A stretch of DNA of 64,000 nucleotides from Pseudoduganella buxea (GCF_009720835.1 NZ_WNKZ01000019.1:1-64000); one strand, 5' to 3'; shown: positions 53,367-64,000, counted from the first letter of the stretch. Numbers and translations are program-made. The notes: generated from the sequence alone by a model not told the origin.

Positions 53367-54266
53367 TTACGGCAACCCAAGTGCCTTGCGGATTTCGCGC
53401 CCGACGATGCCCCAGGCTGGCGACTGGGCCGACACTTCGTCGTAGTGGCTGGCGCCTGGCAGCACGATGACTTCGGCCGCATCGCCGGCGGCGCGGGCGC
53501 GTTCGGCGTAGGCCGTGCCCGTCGATGGCGGCGAGACCGTATCGTGCTCGCCGTGGATCAGCACCGTGCGGATGGCGGCCGGCAGCATCTCGGCCGGCGA
53601 TGTGTCGGCGAAGACGTCCGGGCGCGCAGCGCTTGGCACACCGGCCAGCTGCACGGTGTCGCGTTCGCAGCTGCTCTTGATCAGCGCCGCCTGCAGGCGC
53701 AGGTCGGCCAGGCCACCAAGGCTGATTACCGTCGGCAGCGCCAGCGGCGCCTGCACCCAGGCCGGGCTCGACACCGGCAGGCGGTGGCGCGACGCGGCCC
53801 ACTGCGCCAGGTGGCCACCGGCCGAGTGGCCCACCGCGACGACGCGCTGCAGGTCGAGCCGGTGTTCGGCCGCCGCGTCCTTCAGGCGATCGACCGCCGT
53901 GGCGATGTCCTGGTACATGCCGGGGTAGCCGCCGCCCGCTTCGTCGTACCGGCGGTATTCCACGTTCCACACGGCGATGCCTTGCGCCTTCAGGGCACCG
54001 GCCATATTGCGCATCTGCCCGATACCGCCGAACTCCACGGTCCAGCAGCCGCCATGCACCAGCACGACCACGGGAAACGGGCCCTTGCCCGCGGGGCGGA
54101 ACAGTTCCGCGAACTGGGACGGCGCCGGACCATAGGCGATGCGGGCATCGGGCTGCGGGCCTGACAGGGCCAGGTAGTCCTGCAAGGTCATCGGCGCAGC
54201 GGCGGCGCCGGCGGCACCGACCAGGGTGGCCGCGGCCAGCAGCGAATGGCGGAAAGGCTTGAACAT
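53367..54266 (-). CDS. Secreted alpha/beta hydrolase (esterase/arylformamidase-like)
   Basis: 299 residues: signal peptide (LVGAAGAAAAPM), oxyanion motif LVHGGCWTVEFGG, nucleophile in VAVGHSAGGHLAQW, catalytic His in PGASHYDEV, and an Asp in HGEHDTVSPP. The HGG and GHSAGG combination is that of the kynurenine-formamidase/BD-FAE esterases. It is 75 bp after the TonB receptor gene in the same direction and could be the last gene of the amine-oxidation operon, where it might release the amine from an ester or amide. Confidence 0.88.
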   Translation of the reverse strand: MFKPFRHSLLAAATLVGAAGAAAAPMTLQDYLALSGPQPDARIAYGPAPSQFAELFRPAGKGPFPVVVLVHGGCWTVEFGGIGQMRNMAGALKAQGIAVWNVEYRRYDEAGGGYPGMYQDIATAVDRLKDAAAEHRLDLQRVVAVGHSAGGHLAQWAASRHRLPVSSPAWVQAPLALPTVISLGGLADLRLQAALIKSSCERDTVQLAGVPSAARPDVFADTSPAEMLPAAIRTVLIHGEHDTVSPPSTGTAYAERARAAGDAAEVIVLPGASHYDEVSAQSPAWGIVGREIRKALGLP

Positions 54267-54341
54267 GGCATCCTTGAAAAAAAACAGGGCAGAGCGCAGC
54301 ATACCGCGCCCTGCCCTGCCGTGTCACCGCCATGCTCCCGA

Positions 54342-56804
54342 TCAGAACTTGAAGCTGGCGCGCGCGTAGTAATAGCCGCCGTTGATGCCGAACGGCGAGA
54401 ACGACGGGTAGATCGTCACGGCCGCATTGTTCAGGTCCGCCCGGTAGGTTGCCAGCAGGTCGCCATTGACCTGGTCCGGGTACTTGTTGAACAGGTTATT
54501 GGCGCCGGCCGTGACGGTCCAGTGGTTGTTCACCTTGTAGCTCAGCTCCAGGTCCGTGACGGCTGCCGTGCCGATCGCGTTCTTGAAGAAGACGCCGCCG
54601 TCCGGCGACTCCCAGTTGTACGACTTGCCGTAGATGGCTTCGCGCAGGTTGACGGTCCACTGGCCCAGCCTCCACAGCGCGCCCAGGTTGACGCGCGCAC
54701 GGGGCGACGCCGTCTCCAGGTTCGAGATGGCATTGCGGTCCAGCAGCGTCTGCGGCACCAGCTGGGTCGGGGCCTGGTTGATCTTCGTGACGCGCACCTG
54801 GTTGTAGTTCGCCGCCACCGACCAGTCGACCCGCCCCAGATCGCCGTAGTTGCTGTTCATCGTCGCCACCATCTCGATGCCCCGCGAGCGCGTGTTGACG
54901 GCGTTCGAGAAGATGTTGATGCCCGTCTCGCTGACGGTGGGGTCGAGCACGTTGCCGTTGGCGAGGATAGCCGCCACCACGGCCGGCGAGTTGACGGCGC
55001 CGCCCGAGCCGTACAGGGCGCCGCTGCCGACGATGCGGTCGCGGATGCTGATCTTGTAGGCGTCGATCGTCACGGAGATATTGCTGGCCGGGTTCAGCAC
55101 GATGCCGGCGGACAGGTTGGTGGATGCCTCGGGCTTCAGGCCGTCGATGCCGACCAGCCTGGCGCCGGCGGAATTGGGCGCCAGCTGCACGAAGGCGCTG
55201 GTGGGCGAGACGTTGGTGGCCGAGTAGTACTGCTCCGCCAGCGTCGGTGCGCGAAAGCCGTTGCTGTAGGTGCCGCGCAGCGCCACGGTGGGCGTGAAGT
55301 CGTAGCGGCTCGTCAGCTTGCCCACCTTGGCCTTGCCGAAATCGCTGAAGTGCTCGTAGCGCCCGGCCAGGTCGACCGTCAGCCCGGCCAGCGGGAAGCT
55401 GATGAAGTTGGCGTAGATGGCCTTGTTGTTGCGATCGTGCTTGCCGGCGTCCGTCAGCGAAAAGCCCGGATACGACTGCGAGCCTTCCTTGTAGCGCGAG
55501 CCAGGGTCGCCCGCCACGATTTCATAGCGGTCGACACGGTGTTCCAGGCCCATGGCGAAGGTGGACGGCTTGGCCCAGCCCATGTCCAGCTCGCGGCTGA
55601 CGTCGACGTTATTGGTCCACTGGCTGGCGATGAATTCGCCGGCCGAGAACACCGTGGGCGTCGCGCCCGTGTCGTTGTACAGCGAGACGTTGGCCGTGTC
55701 CTCGACACCGATCCTGGCCTTGTCGCGGCCGTAGGTGGTGGAGAGCTCCCAGTTCCATGCGCCGCCGGCCTTGCCGCGGATGCCGCCCGTGACGGCATAG
55801 TCGGTTTCCTTCATGGTTTCCTTCGGATCGAAACCGAGCGGGTACACGGCCGGCAGGCGGCTGGGCATGCGGTAGTTCTCGTGCGCGCGGGCGCGCTTGT
55901 GGCCGGCCGTGGCGAACAGGTACAGCGACGTGTCGTCGTCGATGTCGTAGCCGCTGTTCAGGGCCAGGGTGTGCAGGTGGTACTGGGCGTCGCCGGAGAT
56001 CTTGTTCAGGTAGGGGTAGCCGGGCGCCTGCAGCAAGGGCTGGTTGGCCAGGTTGTTCGCATCGAGCACGCGCGGGTCGATGCCGCCACGGTCGCTGTAG
56101 TCGTGGTAGCGCGATTCGGCCGTGATGCTGATGAAGGCATTGGCCATCGGCGTGAAGCCGATGTTGGCGGTGCCGTCGCCGGTGGTGCCGCCGCCGTCGC
56201 CGTAGCCGCCGCCGTTGACGTTCCCCGACAGGCCCTGGTTGTTCGACTTCAGGATGATGTTGACGACGCCGGCGATGGCGTCGGTGCCGTATTGGGCGGC
56301 CGCGCCATCCTGCAGCACTTCGATATGGTCGATGGCGGCCACGGGGATGTAGTTCAGGTCGGCCGCTGCGCCGCCCTGGTAAGGCCCGCCCAGCACGGCC
56401 AGGTTGGCGGTGCCGTGGCGGCGCTTGCCGTTCACCAGCACCAGCGTGTTATTCGGGGACAGGCCCCGCAAGCGCGCCGACAATGTCAGGTTGGCGGTGT
56501 CGCCGCCGAAGGCCTGCGCCGTGAACGACGGGATGTTCTGCGCGATGGCCTGGATCAGGTCGGGCTGGCCGGTGCGCTGCAGCGAAGCGGCGTCCAGCAC
56601 CTGGATGGGCGAGGCGCTGTTCTCCGCCTTCAGGCCGCTGGCGCGGGTGCCGGTAACGATGACGGCGCCCACGGCGACGGGCGCGCCGGCGGCACCGGCC
56701 ATGCTTTCCGATTGGGGATCGGCGGCGGCTTCGGGGGCGGCGAGGGAGAATCCGGAGTGCAGCAACATGGCGGCGGCGCCCGATGTGATGATGGCCTTGT
56801 GCAT
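54342..56804 (-). CDS. TonB-dependent receptor of the amine-oxidation operon
   Basis: 820 residues: signal peptide (LHSGFSLAAPEAAAD), TonB-box-like VIVTGTRASG, plug domain (SPIQVLDAASLQRTGQ, GAAAQYGTDAIAGVVNIILK) and a barrel ending YYYARASFKF with terminal Phe. It is downstream of RidA (64 bp) and upstream of the alpha/beta hydrolase. It should bring a substrate too large for porins into the periplasm, where the oxidase and cytochrome of the same operon act. Substrate unknown. Confidence 0.92.
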   Translation of the reverse strand: MHKAIITSGAAAMLLHSGFSLAAPEAAADPQSESMAGAAGAPVAVGAVIVTGTRASGLKAENSASPIQVLDAASLQRTGQPDLIQAIAQNIPSFTAQAFGGDTANLTLSARLRGLSPNNTLVLVNGKRRHGTANLAVLGGPYQGGAAADLNYIPVAAIDHIEVLQDGAAAQYGTDAIAGVVNIILKSNNQGLSGNVNGGGYGDGGGTTGDGTANIGFTPMANAFISITAESRYHDYSDRGGIDPRVLDANNLANQPLLQAPGYPYLNKISGDAQYHLHTLALNSGYDIDDDTSLYLFATAGHKRARAHENYRMPSRLPAVYPLGFDPKETMKETDYAVTGGIRGKAGGAWNWELSTTYGRDKARIGVEDTANVSLYNDTGATPTVFSAGEFIASQWTNNVDVSRELDMGWAKPSTFAMGLEHRVDRYEIVAGDPGSRYKEGSQSYPGFSLTDAGKHDRNNKAIYANFISFPLAGLTVDLAGRYEHFSDFGKAKVGKLTSRYDFTPTVALRGTYSNGFRAPTLAEQYYSATNVSPTSAFVQLAPNSAGARLVGIDGLKPEASTNLSAGIVLNPASNISVTIDAYKISIRDRIVGSGALYGSGGAVNSPAVVAAILANGNVLDPTVSETGINIFSNAVNTRSRGIEMVATMNSNYGDLGRVDWSVAANYNQVRVTKINQAPTQLVPQTLLDRNAISNLETASPRARVNLGALWRLGQWTVNLREAIYGKSYNWESPDGGVFFKNAIGTAAVTDLELSYKVNNHWTVTAGANNLFNKYPDQVNGDLLATYRADLNNAAVTIYPSFSPFGINGGYYYARASFKF

Positions 56805-56868
56805 TGCTAGTCCTTTTTTTCTGGTAAAGAGGGAGAAACCGGGGTGCTGCGACAGCGCGCGATGGCGA

Positions 56869-57366
56869 CTATTTCCTGGCGGCGGTGACCTCGATCTCGA
56901 CCAGCCAGCCGGGCGAATTCAGGCCCGCCACCTGCATCACGGCGCGTGCCGGCAGGTTCGGCTGCGCGGCGGCCGCGCCGAAGAACTGCGTGTAGCCTTC
57001 CATGAAGCCCTTGACGTCGGCACGGCCGCCCTTGGCCGGATCGCCCACCAGGAAGACCTGCATCTTGACGACGTCGCCCATCGCCAGGTGCATCGACTTC
57101 AAAATCTCGTCGATTTTCTTCAGTACCCCCACGGTCTGGGTTTTCGTGTCGCCGTAGGCGGCCAGCGAATCGGGGTTGGCCGCCTTGTCGACCACGGGCG
57201 GCACCTGACCGCTGATGAAGTGGATGGTGGCGTTGGCCGGCACGGTGACGGCCTGCGCGATGGGAAAATCGGAGCCGGGGATCTTGTGGCGCACGATCTC
57301 CTGGGCGCCGGCGGCGGTGGCGAGGCTCGATGCGAGCAAGGCGGCGGCAATGTGGGTCTTTTTCAT
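56869..57366 (-). CDS. Exported RidA-family protein
   Basis: 165 residues, longer than usual RidA (about 128) because of a signal peptide (LASSLATAAGAQE). The RidA fold follows, with FISGQVPP, the conserved KMQVFLVGD segment and the catalytic-type Arg in LPARAVMQVAGL and Glu in WLVEIEVTA. RidA hydrolyses reactive enamines/imines released by amine- or amino-acid-oxidising enzymes. An exported RidA beside a Tat-secreted amine oxidase suggests it finishes the oxidase's imine product in the periplasm. Confidence 0.88.
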   Translation of the reverse strand: MKKTHIAAALLASSLATAAGAQEIVRHKIPGSDFPIAQAVTVPANATIHFISGQVPPVVDKAANPDSLAAYGDTKTQTVGVLKKIDEILKSMHLAMGDVVKMQVFLVGDPAKGGRADVKGFMEGYTQFFGAAAAQPNLPARAVMQVAGLNSPGWLVEIEVTAARK

Positions 57367-57408
57367 GGTGGCTCTTTCAGGGTTGTGCAGCATTGGTTCG
57401 GTGTTTGT

Positions 57409-57819
57409 TCAGTGCTTGTTGGTGACCTGGCCGGCGGCGAATTTCGGCGCCTGCAATTGCGCGCGCAGCGCCGCGACCTGCTGCTCGTCCGGCGCGTCGG
57501 CCTTGTTGCCCCAGCTGGTGCGTACGTAGGCCAGCACGGCGGCCAGGTCGGCGTCGGACAGGCTGGTGGAAAAGTCCGGCATGCCGCCGCGGCCCTTCAG
57601 CAGCACCGTGGCCGGTTCCACCACGGGGCCCTGCACGAAAGCGCTGCCGGCCAGCGGTGGAAACGCGCCGGGAATGCCCTTGCCGGTGGCCTGGTGGCAG
57701 GCCGCGCAGTTCTTCTGGAAGATGGTCCTGCCGTCACTGTCGGCGGCCCATGCCGGCATGGCGGCGCCGTGTATGGCCAGCGCCGCCAGCACGGCCAGGA
57801 TGGAAGGTAGGCGCTTCAT
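57409..57819 (-). CDS. Periplasmic c-type cytochrome
   Basis: 136 residues: signal peptide (AAMPAWAAD), one heme site CAACH, axial Met likely in RGGMPDFS, and the class I fold ending VLAYVRTSWGNKADAP. A polar tail of 25 residues follows. The ATG is inside the stop of the amine oxidase gene (ATGA), so the two are made together. By analogy with NicA2/CycN of Pseudomonas it probably takes electrons from the reduced flavin. Confidence 0.92.
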   Translation of the reverse strand: MKRLPSILAVLAALAIHGAAMPAWAADSDGRTIFQKNCAACHQATGKGIPGAFPPLAGSAFVQGPVVEPATVLLKGRGGMPDFSTSLSDADLAAVLAYVRTSWGNKADAPDEQQVAALRAQLQAPKFAAGQVTNKH

Positions 57820-59393
57820 GCGCTGGCCCTTTCGTGAATGCGGGCCAGCTGCTGCCAGGCCGATTCGATGGCGCCGGCCTGCCAGCCCGTCAGGTAGCTC
57901 AGGTGTTCGCCGGCCAGGAGCACGCGGCCCTCGCCTTCCAGCAGCACCGGGTAGGCCGCCTTGCGGCTTTCGTCCGTCCATTCGGCCCAGCCGCCCAGGT
58001 TGTACTGGACCCGGTGCCAGGCCACGGAGAAGGCGCTATCGAACGACTCGCGGTAGGCGGGGAAGATCTTCTCGCCCGCGGCGAGGGCGAATTCGGCCCG
58101 CTCGGCCGGCGTCAGCGCGCTCGTTTCGATGGCGGCCGTCTGGTAGTTGTAGTAGCCCAGCAGGACGCCCTTCTTCTTCTGCCAGCCCGACGACGGCAGC
58201 GAGATCGTGTTGATGCCCTTGATGTCCGTGAGGACATGGCCGCCGTAGATGTGGTCGTCCTCTTCCCAGAAGCGGCGCTTCATCTGCAGGCCGATCTTGC
58301 CGACGGGGGCGTAGGCCACGGCCTTGATGGAGCCCTTGAATTTGTCGGAAAAGTCGGTATCGATCATGCGCAGCACCGACAGGGGCAAGGTGCACAGGCA
58401 GTAATCGGCCGACACGCTATTGATCTTGTCGGTGCCGGTATCCTTGTATGTGACAGTGACGTTCTTCTCGCCGTGACGGATGGTCTGCACTTCGCTGTGA
58501 TGGCGGATGAAGCGGCCCACCCGTTTTACAAAGGCCTTCGGGATCTGGTCCATGCCGCCGACAGGCTGGAACATGGTGTTCTGCATGGGGAAGTCCTGCA
58601 CTGCCGTGTACACATTGCCCACGCCCGAAGCAAGCAGTTCGGACAGGCCGAGGGGATCGGACGGCATGCCCGGCCCCGGGTTCATGCCGGCACCGGGATT
58701 GACGGCGAAGCCCCGCCCCGTGCGGCCCTTGTAGCGCAACTCGCCCGCCGTCAGCTGGCCTTCATGGGCCAGGTAGTCGAGCAGCGCGCGCTGGTCGTCG
58801 GCCGACAGCTGCTTGTCCAGCAGGTGGTCCTGCACGGACTTGGCCAGCAGCTCGGCGACGTGGCCGCGCATGTCCGCCTTGATCTGGGCGGGGCGCAGGC
58901 GCTGTTTCGCCAGGGGCCCGCCGTTTTCCAGGTAGACGAAGGAGTGGTCGTTATCGTTGACCATCACTTCCAGCGGCACGTCGAACAGGCGGGTGTAGTG
59001 CAAGGTGGACTGGTGGTGCAAGGGAATGCGCCATGGGCCGTGGTTGATGTACTGGCCGTCGTCGAAGGTGCAGCGCTGCGTCTCGCCGCCCAGCTCCGTC
59101 AGCTCGAAGCCCTTGCGCGCCGTCTGGCAGCGACCGCCCGCGAAGGCCCGTGCTTCCAGCACCTGCACGCGGTAGCCCAGCTTGTTCAGTTCATACGCCG
59201 CCGTCAGGCCGGCCAGCCCCGCGCCCAGGATGAGCACCGACTTGCCCTTGCCGCTGCCGCTCAGCACCGGCGGCGCCGCCTGCGTCGAGGCGATGCCCAT
59301 GCCCCAGGCGTTCATGGCGTTGAGCAGCAGGCCCGTGCCGCCCACTGCAGCCGCGCGATACAGGAAGTCGCGCCGTGTCACCGATTTCATCAT
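57816..59393 (-). CDS. Tat-exported flavin amine oxidase/dehydrogenase
   Basis: 525 residues. The N-terminus TRRDFLYRAAAVGGTGLLL is a twin-arginine signal. FAD-binding GAGLAGLTAAYELNKLG, then GGRC, GGMDQIPKAF, and the C-terminal FAD loop AGEHLSYLTGWQAGAIESAW place it in the flavin monoamine oxidase family (L-amino acid oxidase, NicA2). Two adjacent ATGs at 59393 and 59390 follow GGAGAG. Oxidation of an amine to an imine is expected, with a co-translated cytochrome c as the likely electron acceptor instead of O2. Confidence 0.92.
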   Translation of the reverse strand: MMKSVTRRDFLYRAAAVGGTGLLLNAMNAWGMGIASTQAAPPVLSGSGKGKSVLILGAGLAGLTAAYELNKLGYRVQVLEARAFAGGRCQTARKGFELTELGGETQRCTFDDGQYINHGPWRIPLHHQSTLHYTRLFDVPLEVMVNDNDHSFVYLENGGPLAKQRLRPAQIKADMRGHVAELLAKSVQDHLLDKQLSADDQRALLDYLAHEGQLTAGELRYKGRTGRGFAVNPGAGMNPGPGMPSDPLGLSELLASGVGNVYTAVQDFPMQNTMFQPVGGMDQIPKAFVKRVGRFIRHHSEVQTIRHGEKNVTVTYKDTGTDKINSVSADYCLCTLPLSVLRMIDTDFSDKFKGSIKAVAYAPVGKIGLQMKRRFWEEDDHIYGGHVLTDIKGINTISLPSSGWQKKKGVLLGYYNYQTAAIETSALTPAERAEFALAAGEKIFPAYRESFDSAFSVAWHRVQYNLGGWAEWTDESRKAAYPVLLEGEGRVLLAGEHLSYLTGWQAGAIESAWQQLARIHERASA

Positions 59394-59754
59394 TTCACTC
59401 TCCATCGAAACCCCATGTCGCTGTTGAAAATCCGTTTCACTTTCATGGAGGTACCAAGCAATCGGTATGCCACGGCACACTGCGAAAACACTCTTTTCGC
59501 ACATCGGAATTAAGTCGCTTCCCGCCGTCGTGTGCGTGGCGGCAATCGAAGAAAGGCTTGTGGAATATGACGTCCTTTGCGGAAGCACTTTGTTCGGCCG
59601 GGCCGCATGCGGCAAAGTCCATGTCAGCAAACACCATCGTTCCTGGCCGCACCATGGCGATGCAGGCCGTCGCCATGGCGAAAAAAAACGCGCCCGGAGG
59701 CGCGTTGAAAAAGGGTAGGATCACCCCACCGAAGGAACTTGAGAAATGAGACCG
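59394..59754. other. Promoter region of the amine operon and end of the TnsB-like gene
   Basis: 361 bp without a credible gene. It holds the leader/promoter of the amine oxidase operon, a perfect inverted repeat CCATGGCGA (59652-59660) / TCGCCATGG (59670-59678) with a 9-base loop, and, directly after it, a terminator. ORFs across it start within the terminator or are shadows. Confidence 0.6.
59681..59707 (-). terminator. Intrinsic terminator of the TnsB-like gene
   Basis: On the minus strand AACGCGCC-TCCG-GGCGCGTT followed by eight T's (the plus strand has AAAAAAAA at 59681). Confidence 0.88.
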
Positions 59755-61575
59755 CTAGCCGACGAGGCTCGAGACGATGCGCTCGAAGCTGGCATGCTGG
59801 CCGGCCGGCTGGGCGAGGCGTGCCGGCTCCGGCAGGTGCGCGAGTTCGGCCACGGACAGGGCCCGGTGCGCCTGGCTGCGATCGGCCACGTGGCAAAGGT
59901 GGAACTGCAGCGGCGTGGCGGGATCGAGCAGGTAGACGCAGTCGACATTGCCCGTGTCGCAGGCCACCCGCACCGTCCAGCGGCCGCGCTGGCGGGCCCG
60001 TTCGAACCAGCGTTCCTCGACGGCGCGCACGCAGCTGTAGTAGACGCCGTTCAGGCAGATGCCTTCGGCCGTCACGGTCGCTTCGTGCACCGGCAGCAAC
60101 AGGCAGCGCACCAGGTCCTCCCGATACTGTTTCAGGCTCGTTCCGCGCTGCTGCATGCCCCACTCCCACAGCTGCAACGGCGCCGGCGCATCGGGCGTGG
60201 GCTGAAGATTGTGTTCGATGGCCGCGTCGATGGCCAGGCGCGTGAACTGTCCGATATCGAGCGCGCCGTCGAGCAGCCCCAGTCGCGGCGACAGGGCATC
60301 GGCCTGCAAGGGCAGCAAGGCGCAGCGGCGTTCCAGCGCGGCGCGCCATGGCAGTGTTTCACCGTCGGCCGTGCCGCTGACGCAGCGCACGCCGAAGTTG
60401 TTGCGCAGCGCGCCGCCACCGTCGGTGGGCTGCAGCACGCCCGGCACCACCAGCAGCTCGGGCAGGTGGCGGCACGGCCAGTCCAGTGCCGGCAGCGAGC
60501 GGCCGTGCCGCTGGCAGAAGCGCGGCTTGTCGGCGGCGCAGTTGGACAGCGCCATCACGGCCTGCTGCCACGACGGCGCTTCCAGGCTCGCATGCAGGCC
60601 GGCGATCATGCCGCTGAAGATGTCGGTGACGACATACAGCACCGGGCGGCCGGCCAGCCGTTCGCGGTCCGCGCGCGACACCAGCTGCATATCGGCGCGC
60701 ACGGCATCGAGCCGGAACGCGGCACCGGGTTTGCCGGGCTGCGCGACGTTCGCATGCGGCGCCAGCGGCAGCGGATGCTCCGGCTGGCGCAGCACGCTGC
60801 CCTGCTCCAGCCAGTAGCCGAACTGGCCGAAGCTGGGTGCCGTCTCCGGCTCGGGGGCGCGGGCGATGCGCCCGGCCTCGTTCACATCGCGGCGGCAGAA
60901 GAAGTCGCGCAGCATGGCGTCATACAGCGCGCGGCGCGACATGCGCGTGCCCAGGTGGATGGTGGCGGCGATGCGGAAGATGCGGCGCATCGCTTCATCC
61001 ACGTTTACGCCGGGCGGCGCGCCGTCCTTGCGCGGGCGGCCCCGCTTGACGCCGGCGGTGGACGCGCGCGTCTTGCCCCGCCCACCCGAATTGCAGTAAT
61101 CCGGCAGCAGCGCGTTGGGCGTCTGCCCGCGCTGCCAGTAGCGGCGCAGGTAGCGGTAGATGGTGGGATGGGAAATGCCGTGGCGCGCCGTGTAGTCGGC
61201 GATCAGCTGGCCGCGCCGGCGGGCCTGGTAGATGGCAGGCTCGAAGGCCGTCAGCTCGGCGACGATCTGCCAGGCCCGTTCGCGCAATTCGATATGGCGC
61301 GGCGGCAGCAGCTCGCCATTGCCGGTGACGAGGTAGGGGTCCTCGGCCAGCCGCTGGGCGCGCCCTTCGGCCAGGTCGGCCTGCAAGGTCGACAGCCGCA
61401 CAAACTCGGCCTCGCAGGCATTGCCGGCGACGTCGAACAGGTAGGCGCCGGTCCGGTCCGGATCGATCCACAGGATCCGTACGGTACGGCGCGGCGCCGC
61501 ATAGTCGAGCAGGTCGTTTCGCAGCAGGTCGGCCTGGGGCTTGGCCGCCATCGTGACATCGGTACGCAGTGACAT
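59755..61575 (-). CDS. TnsB/Mu-like transposase protein, probably catalytically dead
   Basis: 606 residues from the ATG at 61575 (GGGAGG 5 bases before it). N-terminal domain with HTH (YTARHGISHPTIYRYLRRYW), basic linker (GGRGKTRASTAGVKRGRPRK), rve/DDE-like core, and Mu-transposase C-terminal beta-barrel (LLPVHEATVTAEGICLNGVY). D290 (RLDAVRAD) fits the first catalytic Asp and E415 (ALERRC) the last Glu, but where TnsB has a DRGE with the second Asp the sequence reads VVPGVL (around V377). No tnsA, tnsC or transposon ends are nearby. A domesticated or dead transposase is the best reading; a DNA-binding role is possible. Confidence 0.78.
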   Translation of the reverse strand: MSLRTDVTMAAKPQADLLRNDLLDYAAPRRTVRILWIDPDRTGAYLFDVAGNACEAEFVRLSTLQADLAEGRAQRLAEDPYLVTGNGELLPPRHIELRERAWQIVAELTAFEPAIYQARRRGQLIADYTARHGISHPTIYRYLRRYWQRGQTPNALLPDYCNSGGRGKTRASTAGVKRGRPRKDGAPPGVNVDEAMRRIFRIAATIHLGTRMSRRALYDAMLRDFFCRRDVNEAGRIARAPEPETAPSFGQFGYWLEQGSVLRQPEHPLPLAPHANVAQPGKPGAAFRLDAVRADMQLVSRADRERLAGRPVLYVVTDIFSGMIAGLHASLEAPSWQQAVMALSNCAADKPRFCQRHGRSLPALDWPCRHLPELLVVPGVLQPTDGGGALRNNFGVRCVSGTADGETLPWRAALERRCALLPLQADALSPRLGLLDGALDIGQFTRLAIDAAIEHNLQPTPDAPAPLQLWEWGMQQRGTSLKQYREDLVRCLLLPVHEATVTAEGICLNGVYYSCVRAVEERWFERARQRGRWTVRVACDTGNVDCVYLLDPATPLQFHLCHVADRSQAHRALSVAELAHLPEPARLAQPAGQHASFERIVSSLVG

Positions 61576-61641
61576 CCGTTCCTCCCTCGTGGAGAGCAAA
61601 TGCAGATGTCTATGCAAATTCCGGGCCAATGGTGAAGTCGC

Positions 61642-61672
61642 AAAAAAACCGGTGCCTGACACCAGTTTTCGG
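61642..61672 (-). terminator. Dispersed palindrome serving as deaD terminator
   Basis: On the minus strand ACTGGTG-TCAGG-CACCGGT followed by seven T's. The stem with GGTGTCAGGCACC core resembles a common betaproteobacterial intergenic palindrome and lies 92 bp after the deaD stop. Confidence 0.65.
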
Positions 61673-61763
61673 GCAACTAGCGGGGTGGGCTAGCCATGTT
61701 GGTGCAGTGCAGCACCGTGGCCGTGCAGCGCCGTGCGGGGAGCCTGGCGCTGCACGGCGGCGA

Positions 61764-63986
<2,223 letters not shown>

Positions 63987-64000
63987 CGCGGTTCTCGCTA

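Noticed and set aside
54246..56810. 854-codon plus-strand ORF opposite the second TonB receptor
   Set aside because: Antisense shadow; Val/Gly/Arg-rich and without motifs, whereas the minus strand encodes signal peptide, plug and barrel.
59443..59724. 93-codon minus-strand ORF upstream of the amine oxidase
   Set aside because: Its start lies upstream of and its frame runs through the TnsB terminator; no homology or ribosome site.
60421..60450. PTDGGGA in the TnsB-like protein as the missing catalytic DNG motif
   Set aside because: It lies about eight residues too late relative to the NNFGV block that follows the catalytic Asp in TnsB-type enzymes, so it is unlikely to replace it.

Overview
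The window is GC-rich DNA from a free-living Gram-negative bacterium, most likely a betaproteobacterium of the Oxalobacteraceae (Massilia or a close relative). The grounds are family resemblance and gene content: a PEP-CTERM protein, TonB-dependent receptors, many secreted peptidases and hydrolases, DUF2058, DUF4865 and DUF4424 genes, and many terminators of the AACGCCACC/GGTGGCGTT type. No search could be run, so the genus is an inference.

Layout. 1-9 kb: a cut membrane protein, a hypothetical gene, a LysR regulator divergent from a tautomerase/DUF4865 pair, a YgiW-like BOF protein, a small HD hydrolase, a two-component system, a LivK-like binding protein, and small DUF genes including a 25-residue membrane peptide. 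9-16 kb: NhaR-like regulator, PEP-CTERM protein, an HPF-TerC-TerB operon, and a MerR regulator divergent from a fasciclin protein with a 21-bp tandem repeat between them. 16-34 kb: a secreted M28 peptidase, two c-di-GMP enzymes, a TPR protein behind a perfect FNR-type box, a secreted hydrolase with a DUF4785-like protein, an MscS channel coupled to a DUF885-like metallohydrolase, a rare GH1-RmlD fusion, and a hybrid PAS kinase. 34.6-37.6 kb: tRNA-Phe followed by a scar of low-confidence, less GC-rich genes, an IS1595-type remnant and a frameshifted DUF6448 gene.

37.7-42.3 kb holds a methanethiol oxidase (SBP56) gene overlapping a SCO copper chaperone, divergent from a TonB receptor. 42.6-53.4 kb holds envelope proteins, a DUF2167/site-2-protease pair, a second M28 peptidase, oleate hydratase, a secreted M1 aminopeptidase, and a GNAT/MazG pair. 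53.4-59.4 kb is a compact minus-strand operon whose products are all predicted to be exported: Tat-secreted flavin amine oxidase, cytochrome c, RidA, TonB receptor and an alpha/beta hydrolase, read here as a periplasmic amine-oxidation pathway. 59.7-64 kb holds a solitary TnsB-like protein whose second catalytic aspartate appears lost, and a DeaD-type helicase with two DbpA domains.

Regulatory signals read directly from the sequence include two matching QseB/PmrA-type boxes (upstream of the ygiW-like gene and of the response regulator), two FNR-type boxes, one CRP-type box and several dispersed palindromes that double as terminators.
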